Source: Clonostachys chloroleuca
Lineage: Eukaryota; Ascomycota; Sordariomycetes; Hypocreales; Bionectriaceae
Assembly: GCA_037952775.1 (NCBI GenBank)
Contig: JBANAY010000003.1
Span: 7,998,001 to 8,062,000, forward strand
Direction of reading: 5' to 3'
DNA: 64,000 nucleotides
This document shows positions 37,350 to 47,141 of this stretch, in pieces (positions within the stretch are counted from its first letter, which is position 1; each line of letters starts with the position of its first letter). The notes beneath the pieces were generated by a model that worked only from the letters and a program-made list of their open reading frames with translations, did no database searches and was not told where the DNA came from. The position numbers were made by a program, and so were the translations under genes.

Positions 37350-38288
37350 ATGGCCGTTCCTGTTCAGAGCATTCCCATCGCTTCATGTTCTATGCGAGCC
37401 GCGCCCGCACCCTCCTGGAGCGATACGTCATCACGTTCTGACACCTCAGAATCTGCCACGCAGAACGAAGGATTGAGCAAGGCGCTCTACATTCCCTATC
37501 ATACCAACAAAACCACCCATCTACCTCTCTATGATATCACGGATCAATACAGTGCGTCAGTGGGGGATCTTCCGATTGGTTCCCCGAGATACAAAGCCCA
37601 GATCAGGTTGATGAAAAAACCATCAGGTAACTCGCTTGAGGGTAACGTCAGATATCTGATCGACTTTCACTGTCTGGAACGGAATGCCACGATTACAGAA
37701 CGGACTATTGGCCGCGATGGGATAGAGGTTGACATGTAAGAATGCAGTTTGATATGTGAAGTAAAATTCCAAATCATATCAGACGCTAACTGTTGGCGGC
37801 CCAGGTCTCTTCCTTCGACCCTCGGAGAGGAATTCCGCCTTGGTGTGGTGGCTCCCCATCAACAAGGCACAAACCGGGTAACAGCACACTACGCCCCGGA
37901 GCCAGAAAAGCCCAAAAGAAAAATGGCACCAGAAAATCCATCGTTTGCCGTTCAAGGCGGCATCTCTAGGTCTTCGGCTCTCGAATGGAAGCCTTTCCCA
38001 TTCGAACCTGGGTGCTTGACATATGGTTTATTCGACTCACTCTCCTCGATGGACGTAACGGAGGCTGAGCCCCGAGCTCTTTATCAACACTGTCGCCACG
38101 AAGGAGACTTCGTAGTCAGTGGCCACAGCGAGGGTATTCTTCTTCTCGCGGGCAGCGAGCACCCTGAAGACGAGGCTCTGATCGTGTCCAGCCTGGTTGG
38201 GCTTCTGTGGGATCTGCGCTGCGACAGGGCAGCTGCGTCCAAAAGAAGGAAATCCATCTTCAAAAACATGTTCAGGACTAGTTTGTAA
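37350..38288 (+). CDS. Hypothetical protein (289 aa)
   Basis: Two exons, 37350-37735 and 37805-38288, with a 69-bp GT-AG intron containing a GCTAAC branch point; total 870 nt. The ATG at 37350 (ATCATGGCC) is chosen; the frame is open further up only through a TTG at 37281. The N-terminus is serine-rich and disordered. The middle (YKAQIRLMKKPSGNSLEGNVRYLIDFHC) looks globular, and the C-terminus is basic (ASKRRKSIFKNMF). No signal peptide or membrane span is evident and I recognise no family. A fungal tubby/LURP-like beta fold is conceivable from the alternating hydrophobic pattern but cannot be asserted. The next gene, on the same strand, is arrestin-like; a link is not shown. Confidence 0.7.
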
Positions 38289-38715
38289 TTCGGAGGAGAG
38301 CCCACTCACTCTCTGTGGAAATCGCATGGGGAAAAAGTGAGAAGTTTGAGTTTGAGATTGGAAAAGTCGTTTATTATACCCTTGAATATTTTGGAATGTA
38401 TGTGTGCGCATTTGCTTCATTGACCCGGTCTACCAAATTGCAATATTTAAATACTCTTAGGGCTTCGGTCATTGACATTCATACTGGTCCATTTGTTGAT
38501 ATCGCTAGATGGAGGTATACCCTGGCTAAAAATGCAAATTTGAGGGCCAATAGTCTAGAGACACGTGAAACACGCGCCGTAAACCTCGCTTTCAATAGCA
38601 CGTCGTAGATATTACTGGTCACCTGACTCTTCCCCTCATCCCTTGAACATCAATCAGGACATGTGATTGTCGCGAGTTCAAACGCAAATCGCCATTAATC
38701 TGACTTGGCCACGAC
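38289..38715. other. Intergenic spacer
   Basis: A 427-bp gap between two rightward genes, containing the 3' flank of one and the promoter of the next. Nothing else is seen. Confidence 0.55.
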
Positions 38716-40053
38716 ATGCCACAAACTCGTGTAAAGTCCAGGGACACTCTAGGGATTGACCTAGACGATGGGCGTGTCTTGTTCCTCCCTGGAGGTACCA
38801 TCACCGGCACGATCTTCCGGCAGCAAACAATAGTTTCAACCGAAGCAACCATCAGTCTAGTACTTCGTGGACGAACTAAATCAATTTTCTTAGTGAGCAC
38901 CGGCCAGACCACTGTCGTCTATCGCGGCCGGTTCACCCTCATCAACGTTACGCAAGAAATATTTTCTGGCCCTCTACATATCCCCAAGGACAGCCATAAG
39001 CGGCGAGAATGGAAATTCACGGTAGAAATACCACATAAGATTGATTCCAGTCTCTTACCCCGATATAAAGCACATGAGTCATTCGTAGATCCAGAAATTG
39101 TCGACACGTTGACCCTTCCGGCTTCATTCGTCAGCCTCCACGGAGCGGACCAAGCTTTCATTGAGTACTACTTAGAGGCCAAAATCAGGTTTCAAAGGGA
39201 GCGGTCGTGGGTCGAGGAGACTGCAAAAATGCCCATCCGCATGCTGGCCCTTTCTCGTCCACCGACCCATCCCGCTTCCGCCTCCTTCTTGAGCATCCCG
39301 AGATCCGTATCGTCGCAAAGGCTTTTACCCGGCATGGAGAACGCTCATTTGACTGCTGGGCAAAGATTTAAGAAGCTTCTGGGCGCTCCCTCAGTGCCAG
39401 AGCTGGCATTTTACCTGGAGCTGGAAATCCCAAACGAAATCCATGTGGATCAACGCCCAGTCCCAATCACGATGCGAGCAGTGCCTCACTGGCCATCGAC
39501 ACACGAAGCCCTTAAGAACCGGCCACAGAAGGTCCGGCTGATCGACTTCAAAGCTACATTAGAGTCGCGCTGTGCCATTCTCTGCGAAGGGTACTCCTGG
39601 GCAATCAGTAAAACCAGCTGGAAAGAGAAGGCGGTTTTACCAACACCCAGTCAGAGTCTAGCCACTGCTATCGAGATTCCCTTCTCCTCTGATGAGCCGG
39701 CGATAGATATTGGTCAAGCACTTGACTTGTGGGTGGAGAGTAAGGGTAAAAATAGTGCAGTGTTTCAAGACTTTACGACGTTCAACATCACTCTAAAACA
39801 CAAGCTATACTGGGTCGCGAAAATTGAGATTGCGCAGGAGACTATTTCTTTCAATGGAGTTCAGAATATTATCGTTTTACCACCGATTGATGGCGCCTCC
39901 GCGCCTGAATACATTGAATCAGAACCCCTACCCGAATATGAGACAGATACGTCGATAGACGCAGTTATCCAAAAGGGGAAACCACCAAGTTTTGAAGAGG
40001 CACGAGGAATCGAAGGGAAGCACAAGAATAGCAGCCATGACAAAGGACATTGA
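38716..40053 (+). CDS. Arrestin-like domain protein
   Basis: Intron-free frame of 445 aa starting at the ATG at 38716. The N-terminal half matches an arrestin-type beta sandwich: LFLPGGTITGTIFRQ, then ISLVLRGRTKS, and later REWKFTVEIP, the strand pattern of fungal arrestin/alpha-arrestin N-domains. The C-terminal region contains SEPLPEYETD, a proline-tyrosine-like segment of the kind that recruits Rsp5-type ubiquitin ligases in alpha-arrestins, though a strict PPxY is not present. If the family holds, the protein is a cytosolic adaptor for endocytic turnover of membrane proteins. It lies among unrelated housekeeping-type genes, so no pathway can be read from context. The family call rests on pattern, not on a search. 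Confidence 0.7.
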   Translation: MPQTRVKSRDTLGIDLDDGRVLFLPGGTITGTIFRQQTIVSTEATISLVLRGRTKSIFLVSTGQTTVVYRGRFTLINVTQEIFSGPLHIPKDSHKRREWKFTVEIPHKIDSSLLPRYKAHESFVDPEIVDTLTLPASFVSLHGADQAFIEYYLEAKIRFQRERSWVEETAKMPIRMLALSRPPTHPASASFLSIPRSVSSQRLLPGMENAHLTAGQRFKKLLGAPSVPELAFYLELEIPNEIHVDQRPVPITMRAVPHWPSTHEALKNRPQKVRLIDFKATLESRCAILCEGYSWAISKTSWKEKAVLPTPSQSLATAIEIPFSSDEPAIDIGQALDLWVESKGKNSAVFQDFTTFNITLKHKLYWVAKIEIAQETISFNGVQNIIVLPPIDGASAPEYIESEPLPEYETDTSIDAVIQKGKPPSFEEARGIEGKHKNSSHDKGH

Positions 40054-40445
40054 TCATCGTCGTCTAAGCGGAATTCAGCAAGATGTGGAACAAGTGGAAT
40101 GCGATCACTTTTTGACAAGAAATGGATGAACGCCCGACACCATCCTGGTGTATGACGGGCCTTGGGGATAGGTTTGGGTTCATGCGAATTTGCGATATTT
40201 CCCCTCTAATATGAACTCTATTTACACAATTTTTCGAGTCTTAGCGGCCCACTCTTTATATATGGCCATAAATCACGCCAGTTACCAATAGCGATTAGTT
40301 CTCTGGGTATAAAAAAGAATTCCTACCAAGCAAAAACTCCGTATTCGAACAGTGGCCTGCTCCGATGCTTTTTACTCTGCTGTGGGCTCTTTCCATCGCC
40401 AGTCTGCCGGTTCCTAGCAGAAACAGATGTGTTTCATAGTCTCCC
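40054..40445. other. Convergent 3' flanks
   Basis: A 392-bp gap between the stops of the arrestin-like and ERG2-like genes. No gene or element is seen. Confidence 0.6.
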
Positions 40446-41105
40446 CTAAATCTTCCCACGGATAAGATTGCCAACCATTTCTCGAGCTGTGAGGACGACA
40501 GTGCGGTAGAGAGTAGGAAAATCTAGGGTGCTGGTGAAGGTATCCGCAAATCCGAAAAACAGCATTGGTGGGATCCATCCACTTGCAAGTTCAAGAGCAA
40601 AACAATGGTCGGGGCATTTGTATTGCTTGACAGTGCCACGCTCCAGGTGGTGTACAGACCCAGGAGGATAGATCTCCGGCTCGTATTTTCCTGGGACGTA
40701 GGCTCGTTCTTCACCAGTAAGAATGTGAAAGTAGTCATCAGCAGTGTGGCGGCCAGAGTGACCCTCAGTGCCGAGCGGAGTGCCGTAGATGATGAGGTAT
40801 TCAGTGAGGCTCGCATGGATGATGTACATGCCACCCATAGCGCTCCCATGGTTATTGAACATCCATTCGGAGGGGTCGTCGTGTCGTGGGTTTACGGCTG
40901 AAGGATACTTCTCGTACAGCTCGCTGACGATGTACTTGACGATAGCATCCGTGTCATTTCCATGCGCGTAAATTGCCCTCTTCGACAGGTCATGCATGTA
41001 AGGTTTATCGAAAATATAGAAGCTCTCCAAGTTTCTATCGATCAAGTAGACGGCAACCGACAGAAAGCCAATTACGGCCCCCAGGATCGTTGACCAACGA
41101 GACAT
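40446..41105 (-). CDS. ERG2: ERG2/sigma-1 receptor family C-8 sterol isomerase
   Basis: Intron-free 219-aa protein, the usual ERG2 length. It begins with one membrane span (TILGAVIGFLSVAVYLI) and then has the family core: EWMFNNHGSAMGGMYIIHASLTEY with GTEGHSGRHTADDYFHILTG, then a cupin-like part PPGSVHHLERGTVKQY and FALELASGWIPPM. Erg2 moves the ring double bond from C8 to C7 in ergosterol synthesis in the ER. All the motifs I would check (FNN.G.AMG, TEGHSG, ADD) are present, so it should be active. Ergosterol genes can appear as duplicated, resistant copies near antifungal gene clusters. Whether this is the only Erg2 of the genome or an extra copy cannot be seen here. The gene symbol is by family, not proven orthology. 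Confidence 0.92.
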   Translation of the reverse strand: MSRWSTILGAVIGFLSVAVYLIDRNLESFYIFDKPYMHDLSKRAIYAHGNDTDAIVKYIVSELYEKYPSAVNPRHDDPSEWMFNNHGSAMGGMYIIHASLTEYLIIYGTPLGTEGHSGRHTADDYFHILTGEERAYVPGKYEPEIYPPGSVHHLERGTVKQYKCPDHCFALELASGWIPPMLFFGFADTFTSTLDFPTLYRTVVLTAREMVGNLIRGKI

Positions 41106-41989
41106 TGTGTAAAAGAAGGAACTGACTTTGGGTACCGGCCAGTGTTGAGAATGAAACTCTCAAAGAAAATCTCAAGTTATTTAACAACGACTGCAATATT
41201 TAAAACCGTATAATAGATGCTTTTGCGTGCTTGATATCAAATGATATGGCTGTGTTGTTTGGGCTCGGCGCCCGCGGGGGTCCGGCCGGAAGCTCGCTGA
41301 GCCGGATCGAACCATCCACCCACGGCGATGTTGGATACGAATACGCCCTTGAATTGTAAGCCCGACTGCCCGCTGATTTCTGCCAAGGATCGGAGACTGC
41401 ATAGGCCCATGTTTAGCTTCTCGGGAGTCGAGTTGCCGTGCAATAGTCGTCGCTTCATTGGTCATCATGTCCGCACCTGGGTCGTGAGAGCTCGGATATT
41501 TGAGCCACCCCACAGACTGATTTGTCTCAGTTTAAGAAGGTCAGGTGAAGCATGGGAATTTCCTACATTGGGCTCAGCTTTGCTTATTGCGTAAGCATGT
41601 CGCTGGCACATTGGGAAGAGAGATCTCGGTGCTGACAGAAGCGCCGGAACGTCGTCATTCCGGTAGATGTTGCACAGCACAGACGATCATCACTAGCCTA
41701 ATCGGTATATTATTACGTCCATACAAAACATTCATCTACGGAGTTAGACCCAATCCTAAATATGCATCCCTCTTATTCGTATTTCAACGCTATCAACGCC
41801 ACAGTGGTGAATTACGCCATGGCCCATGAGCACCATGGTCCCAGCTAGGGGGAAATAGGCATGATAAGGAAATTTATTGACTAGATTGGCCTCTTTACTC
41901 GGTTTCTTCTTTCAGGACATGCGGTTCTAGTTTAATTGTATGCCCCTTCCCAGAGTTTTGAGCTTTCTTCCCCGTGCCAGCGTGAGCTA
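41106..41989. other. Intergenic spacer
   Basis: About 0.9 kb holding the ERG2-like promoter and the 3' flank of the short-chain dehydrogenase. A small GC-rich patch lies at 41260-41300. No gene is supported. Confidence 0.5.
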
Positions 41990-42772
41990 TCAATACTCCA
42001 CCTGTTCACGGTAAAATATATTGCCCTGCGAGCACTCGGCTACTTGCCCAACGAGACCGGAGTCTTTTGCACAATTATCGAAGGCCCGCATTATGTTAGA
42101 CATGGGTGTTAGATGTTCGCTCGGCATAACCTTCAGGAGAAACTGCGGTTCGAGGCCGGTTGGAACGAAGGCAGGGCAAATGCAGTTCACCCTAATGTTT
42201 CTTTCTGGAATACAGGGGCCACAGATCTCACAAGACCAATGATCTAATTCTAAAATGAGCTTTTTATGAAGTATGCGGACGGGAAGACAAATGAACCCCA
42301 TATCTGGCCGCAGCGTATTGAGGATTCGTCGGAAGCTTGTACAGTCCAGCGTTGGAACTTGTGAACACGATCGTCCCACCATTCCATCCGTTTTGCCGAA
42401 AATAATGGGCGGCAAGATAAAGACAATAGATTTGACCATTCAAACCTATATCAATTGTCCTCAAGTTAGGCTTCTGAGGCTCCCCGTCATTCTTCTCGTA
42501 TAGACTTTGAAAGTCTGCTACGCCAGCATTGGCGGCAACATAGTCAATCCGGCCAAATTTTCAACTGTCTTCTTGTACAGGGATGCCACATCATCCCAAT
42601 TTGACACATCAGTCTTGCGGAAGAAGGTTTGATCACTTAGCTCCTCGGCTGCCCGCTGGCCACCCAAAACATCGACATCGGCGAGCGTCACATTCCAGCC
42701 TTGCTCTGTGAACTGACGAGATAGGGCTAGACCAATACCCGAGGCAGCACCTGTAATATTTGCAACTGGCAT
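41990..42772 (-). pseudogene. Short-chain dehydrogenase, two frameshifts and altered active site
   Basis: NAD(P)-dependent SDR resembling 15-hydroxyprostaglandin dehydrogenase-type enzymes. The ATG at 42770-42772 starts MPVANITGAASGIGLAL, the TGxxxGxG cofactor loop. Downstream come the NAG motif (VAANAGV), the strand with its serine (IVFTSSNAG) and PQYAAARYG. In the last, the catalytic YxxxK reads YxxxR. Exons are 42297-42772 and 41990-42243 with a 53-bp intron. Each exon is one base short: the frame breaks at 42555-42561 (AAATTTT) and again near 42198-42204 between VFQKE and NIRVNCICPAF. With both bases counted the length would be 243 aa, normal for the family. Two breaks plus the Lys-to-Arg change make real decay likely, although sequence error could explain the breaks alone. 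Confidence 0.8.
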
Positions 42773-43395
42773 GATTGTTTTCGGAAATGAAGTCGGGATG
42801 CACACTTAAGAACTGGCAAAGATGAGGTTTTCTTAGAAGAGAGGGATCTGTTGCAACTGCTCTGTATTATGGATGGTGCCACCTTGGTTGGTGGATCTCG
42901 CATATGGACTTGCCACAGGTGACTCTGAAAATTTCTATGAAGTGAGCAGCAGTGCTTTCTCTCTTCCATTACTTTTCCATAAGTTATGAGTGATAAAAAA
43001 AGGTCATAACGTTCCAATCGATATCAGAGTTCACTCATCATCTATAAGTTGGAATGGCCTCGAGGTCTGGATTTTGGGTAGCTAGCAATGTCTACCCTAC
43101 TTCGGAGGCTAAATCGTAGAAACAACGTCCACATAGAATTTTCTATCTAGTTCATTCAAGCATCAGTAGCACATTTAGAAACCGATGTTAGAGGCTTGGG
43201 GATCATCATTAACCAACAAACGTGTTTGCTCTCGAACCAGGGTGGGCAGCCTTATCCACGAACCAAGGTGCCAAATAATTTGGATTGATCAAGTTCACAT
43301 GCTAGATACGGCTCGGGGAGGCCTTGTGTCATAAATGATGCGGATAGATTCCCACACAACCATATCTCAATTGTCACATCACTCAATTTCCCCAG
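42773..43395. other. Intergenic spacer
   Basis: A 623-bp gap with the promoter of the short-chain dehydrogenase and the 3' flank of the nuclease-like gene. Nothing else is seen. Confidence 0.5.
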
Positions 43396-44258
43396 CTAGT
43401 GCTTAAATGTGATAGGGCTCGAGCTCTTCGGGTCCTTTGTATAGTCGTAATCACCTGGGAAGATAGACTGGCCAAACACATCGGTCTTCTTCTTGTCCTT
43501 GCATACAGACTTGTCGGGAGTTTTCTTGAAGAGCGCTTTGCAGTAGACACTGGTGGATGAACTACACAATCAAGATCCGTGTTAGATTCTGTCACTTCAA
43601 GCAATGAGGCCACCAGAGGTGCTAACTCACAAATTGGTGAACTCGAGTTCGAAATAATCACCATCATTGATTTTGGCAGTTTTATAAGCTCCTGAGATAG
43701 TCCCTCCTTGGCCTGGAATAATGAAGCGCCTTGGTCAGTAGAAAGCTCGCTAATTGTCAATGAGCCTCATTAACAATTTTACTCACGACTCTGTTGTTTG
43801 CCGTCAACAGGAAATAAGCGTGCTCCAGTCCCGCCTTTCTCCATGCTTCGCCATGGGAACTCCTCAGGACTGATGAAGCCCTGCTTGATCACGCTAGTCT
43901 TCCGCAAAGTTGTGTCTTTAAAAGGCCCAAGCTTTGCTCCAGACTCGGTGTAATGATCTTCTGCAGCTTTGACGCCACCAACAGCCTTTTGCCTGTCATT
44001 CAGGTTAGTTATCCGCAAATAAATCTCCAACGAAAACAAAAAAGAAGAAACTGTTGAGGTTACCTACCATTTTTTCTCACCATTATAATCACAGAGGATA
44101 GCATAGCAGTCGAGCTCAGCAATATCTTGCCAATTATTAACGTCAACTTTGAGCGTTGGCGTTGCTGCAACCAAACCAATATTCTCAGTGTCGGAAACAG
44201 GGGCCGCCAGAGTCTGGCCGATAATCGAGAGGGTGAGAATTGTAAAGAGGGTTGCCAT
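43396..44258 (-). CDS. Secreted NucA/NucB-like deoxyribonuclease-domain protein
   Basis: Four exons: 44068-44258, 43787-43992, 43631-43712 and 43396-43561 (645 nt, 214 aa). The final exon lacks its own start and is seen only by splicing; it ends at a TAG at 43396-43398. Residues 1-20 form a signal peptide (MATLFTILTLSIIGQTLAAP). The core EEFPWRSMEKGG, then PVDGKQQSRQGG and a following Gly-Ala-Tyr, matches the pattern of the NucA/NucB nuclease family (D/E-E-F/Y-P...EGG...E/Q..QGG). That family contains secreted sugar-non-specific DNases. Paired cysteines flank the domain. If active, the enzyme would degrade extracellular DNA, with nutritional, biofilm or competition roles. The family match is by eye and the catalytic residues are not proven. 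Confidence 0.65.
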
Positions 44259-45664
44259 TTTGAGAATTAGAATGTAAAATAGATAAAAATATGGTGTTTT
44301 GAATACTTAATGAATCCGCCGTTCGGTGTCACGGTTGGATCTGTCTAAGCATTATGGTATACTGAAGGGCTTCGGCTTAAATATATCTCATCCAGCTCCA
44401 TCAGATGTCCTTTCTTGCTGACAGTCCATTCCAAGTCTTTCATTTTCTAGTACTTGTTATGACCAAGCGCGATACATGACCGAGAACTACTAGTGTTCGG
44501 AAGTTCCCTTGCCCTTCAAGGGGGCGAAACGGAACTTTTGGTGTTTTAGCATCGACTGCGTGATCTCGGATGAGATGAAGCCTCCGCCAATGCCACCGGT
44601 GTTCGGCAGGTTCATATGTATCCCAAACCTTTCAATAAGTCTACATCCTTGCTAATCCAGGCGTAGGTTATTACCATAATACAGTACTACTACACATTTT
44701 GTCATCCGACACCAACTGAGCCCAGTCCCGAAACAATTGCATGTCCCTCGAATCCACAGGAGCCATGATCTCGCCTGACCTCAACATTCCTCATATTTCA
44801 AGTCGTGGTTAGCTTTTTACAGTTCTTCAGTCGATACCATTTCCCGAGGTGCTCATTCCAGCCATAATGCCCATCATTGCAGATTGGGAAACTACACTTA
44901 ATATTAAGGGGGGTGATCATGGTATTCAGCGTGAAGGTATCATGCCGGCTAGAACAGTGCCTATAAAATTGTCTAGAGTGCCGGAGCTAAATATACGGTG
45001 GCAAAATAAGTTACAAAGCAGCCAACCAGTCTGTGAAAGAAAATGTAGATCCTCAGCTATAGGATTACGACAAGGAATGCTCACCGACTGATGATAAGAC
45101 CATGTTTCTTGATACCTTCTGGACCACCAATAAGCCGGCCGGGTAATCTAGTTAATGGGCCACCTTGCTTACCACCATTTGTTTCACTCCAGAAATCACA
45201 AGATGGCCTAATGAGGCGCAGAAACACTTGGAGAATGGATTTCTCTCCAACCTCCCATCTTTCTCAACGGACAGTGCGTGAAAATACGGGCGTTTCAGTC
45301 AAATTCCTATCCCTTCCGCCAACAGAAAATTATTTACGCGTGATTCACGCGCTAACCCTCCCTTTCAAAGTTTTGATCCGCGACTGAGGCGATTCCCGAT
45401 TTGCAGCCGACACCACGTTAACTCGCTGTCTCGTTTACGAAATTACCAATCAGGTGAGCTATCTTCTTTATAGTCTTTATAATCTCGGCCACTTCAAGAA
45501 AAGATCCCACCATCATCATCAATCCGAGTCAGAGGAGAAAGCAGTTTCTCGCATTTTGATGGAGTCTGCTTGAATTATCGCATGCTATCTATCGCCAGCA
45601 GCCACCAGCTTTTTTTGCCTCTGACCATCAAACACCAAACAATCATCAAAATCCAGGAATAAAA
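44259..45664. other. Intergenic between nuclease-like gene and hypothetical gene
   Basis: About 1.4 kb, divergent promoters. A TATA-like ATATATC at 44381-44387 lies about 125 bp upstream of the nuclease-like ATG. Two short rightward frames (44849-45387) have no recognisable motif and no plausible splice link to the gene at 45665. Confidence 0.5.
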
Positions 45665-46339
45665 ATGAGCAAGATCTTACTCTTCTGTACGGCGCAGGAA
45701 GCCAAGCCCGTAAGCTCCGTCCTAAGAAATTTCCACCGATTCTCTAGCAAAATTCTCATCTAACTTTCTCTTCACCACCTTCAGCTCGCTGCCAAGATTT
45801 CCAAGTATTTAGAAACCACAGAAGGCTATGACAATGCTCTCGCGATTGTAAAGTCCCGAAATGAAGTTTCAGCTGATGAGAAATTTGAGACGCAGCCGGA
45901 CGCCAATGGCAGCTTCGAGACGCAGTGGATCGGCGCCTCCGTTGAGGACGTCAGGGCTTGGATGCTGCACCACCAGGAAGAGCTATGCGAGAGCGAGGCG
46001 GTCAATGCCAATCTGATTGCTATCCTGGATGATCGGAGTGCTAGCGATGAGACGATTCAGATGGAATACTATCGGGACCGTCCGGGGTTACCTTTCCGTG
46101 AGAGCGGCCTGCACCCGGAGGAAGGCGGCCCACCGTACACTGAAGATGAGATCCTCCCTCGCAAGTCAGAGGCGTGGTACAGCTTTCGGATTCGATATCA
46201 GCATTTCCACCAGCTTGTGGCGGATCTTACAGGGGTTACATCTGCTGAGGCTGTGTTTCCGTATTACTTTGGGCGAAAGGACGAATTTGTAAGTAAGCAG
46301 GGGGTTTTTGATCTAGATAAAGTTTTCGATGCTCTATAA
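45665..46339 (+). CDS. Hypothetical protein (199 aa)
   Basis: Two exons, 45665-45709 and 45785-46339, joined by a 75-bp GT-AG intron with TCTAAC near its 3' end; total 600 nt. The first exon MSKILLFCTAQEAKP is short and hydrophobic but not a clear signal peptide. The rest is acidic and soluble, with a long charged stretch (SADEKFETQPDANGSFETQW) and a C-terminal part rich in Tyr and Phe (FPYYFGRKDEF). I recognise no family. The protein-like composition, clean intron and adenine-rich start context (AAAAATGAGC) support a real gene. Confidence 0.7.
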
Positions 46340-47141
46340 AGAAACTTACCCTCACAGATAACATATAGGGGAATATGACATGAATGAGTAGTAGTTGTCA
46401 AATTGATTTTGTACTAACAAATCGTGGTGCTGTTGTTTCAATCTGTGACCGATGACGTAGATAATCTTACATAACGCGCTCACGAGTTTAAAAGGGCCAA
46501 TCATGCGAATTTGAGCTCATGATACTGCTCAAGAAGTCTCAGGTCTTTGACTGAGAATCAATTGAATCCTCCGACAATGTTGTCGTTGAGATATCGCTGA
46601 TTTCTCACTCGGTCTGGCACCTGGCCGTAGGGTAAGGTGAGTTCTAGCCTCGAGAGTTGGTCTGTTCACGGAGGTGACCCTGTCTTTTTCCTTGCAAGAA
46701 GAGCCTTGGTGGGTTGTTTACGCGATTCCATTACCCGCCGTGCGTTATATACATCCACCGAATGCGCACCTGGACGGGCCCTGTATAATTTTCAAGTTAG
46801 GCCTGCGGAAGCCTGGTAATAAAACTCATACGGTCAGAAGAAATCATGAGCACATGGTTGGTCTATGGGCGGATGCAGAATTCTCAGCTGCTGGAGAACG
46901 GGAGGTCAATTCAAGTATGGGGGATTGCATTGGCTTCATCATCTGGGGAGACGTGCGAGAGCGCCGTAGCTGTTTCAAGAAGAACGGGACGACAATCCGC
47001 GCGTCGATCCAGAGCAATAAGAATTCTTCTAGCGCAGCCCTAGCCGGCAGTTTTCATTTTCTTGCTTCCCGTCCTCGTTCAGCCTTGGGCGGTGGAAGCC
47101 CAATTGGCGAAAATTTTGTTCATTGACTCGTCATCCTCAAC
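46340..47141. other. Promoter region of MFS transporter
   Basis: About 0.8 kb between two rightward genes. Overlapping frames at 46637-47126 share no motif with known families and overlap the transporter start, so they are taken as chance. Confidence 0.5.

Noticed and set aside
44849..45387. Two consecutive short plus-strand frames
   Set aside because: No domain, no plausible splice link to the next gene.
46637..47126. 60- and 150-codon frames upstream of the transporter
   Set aside because: They run into the transporter promoter, have no motif and overlap each other.
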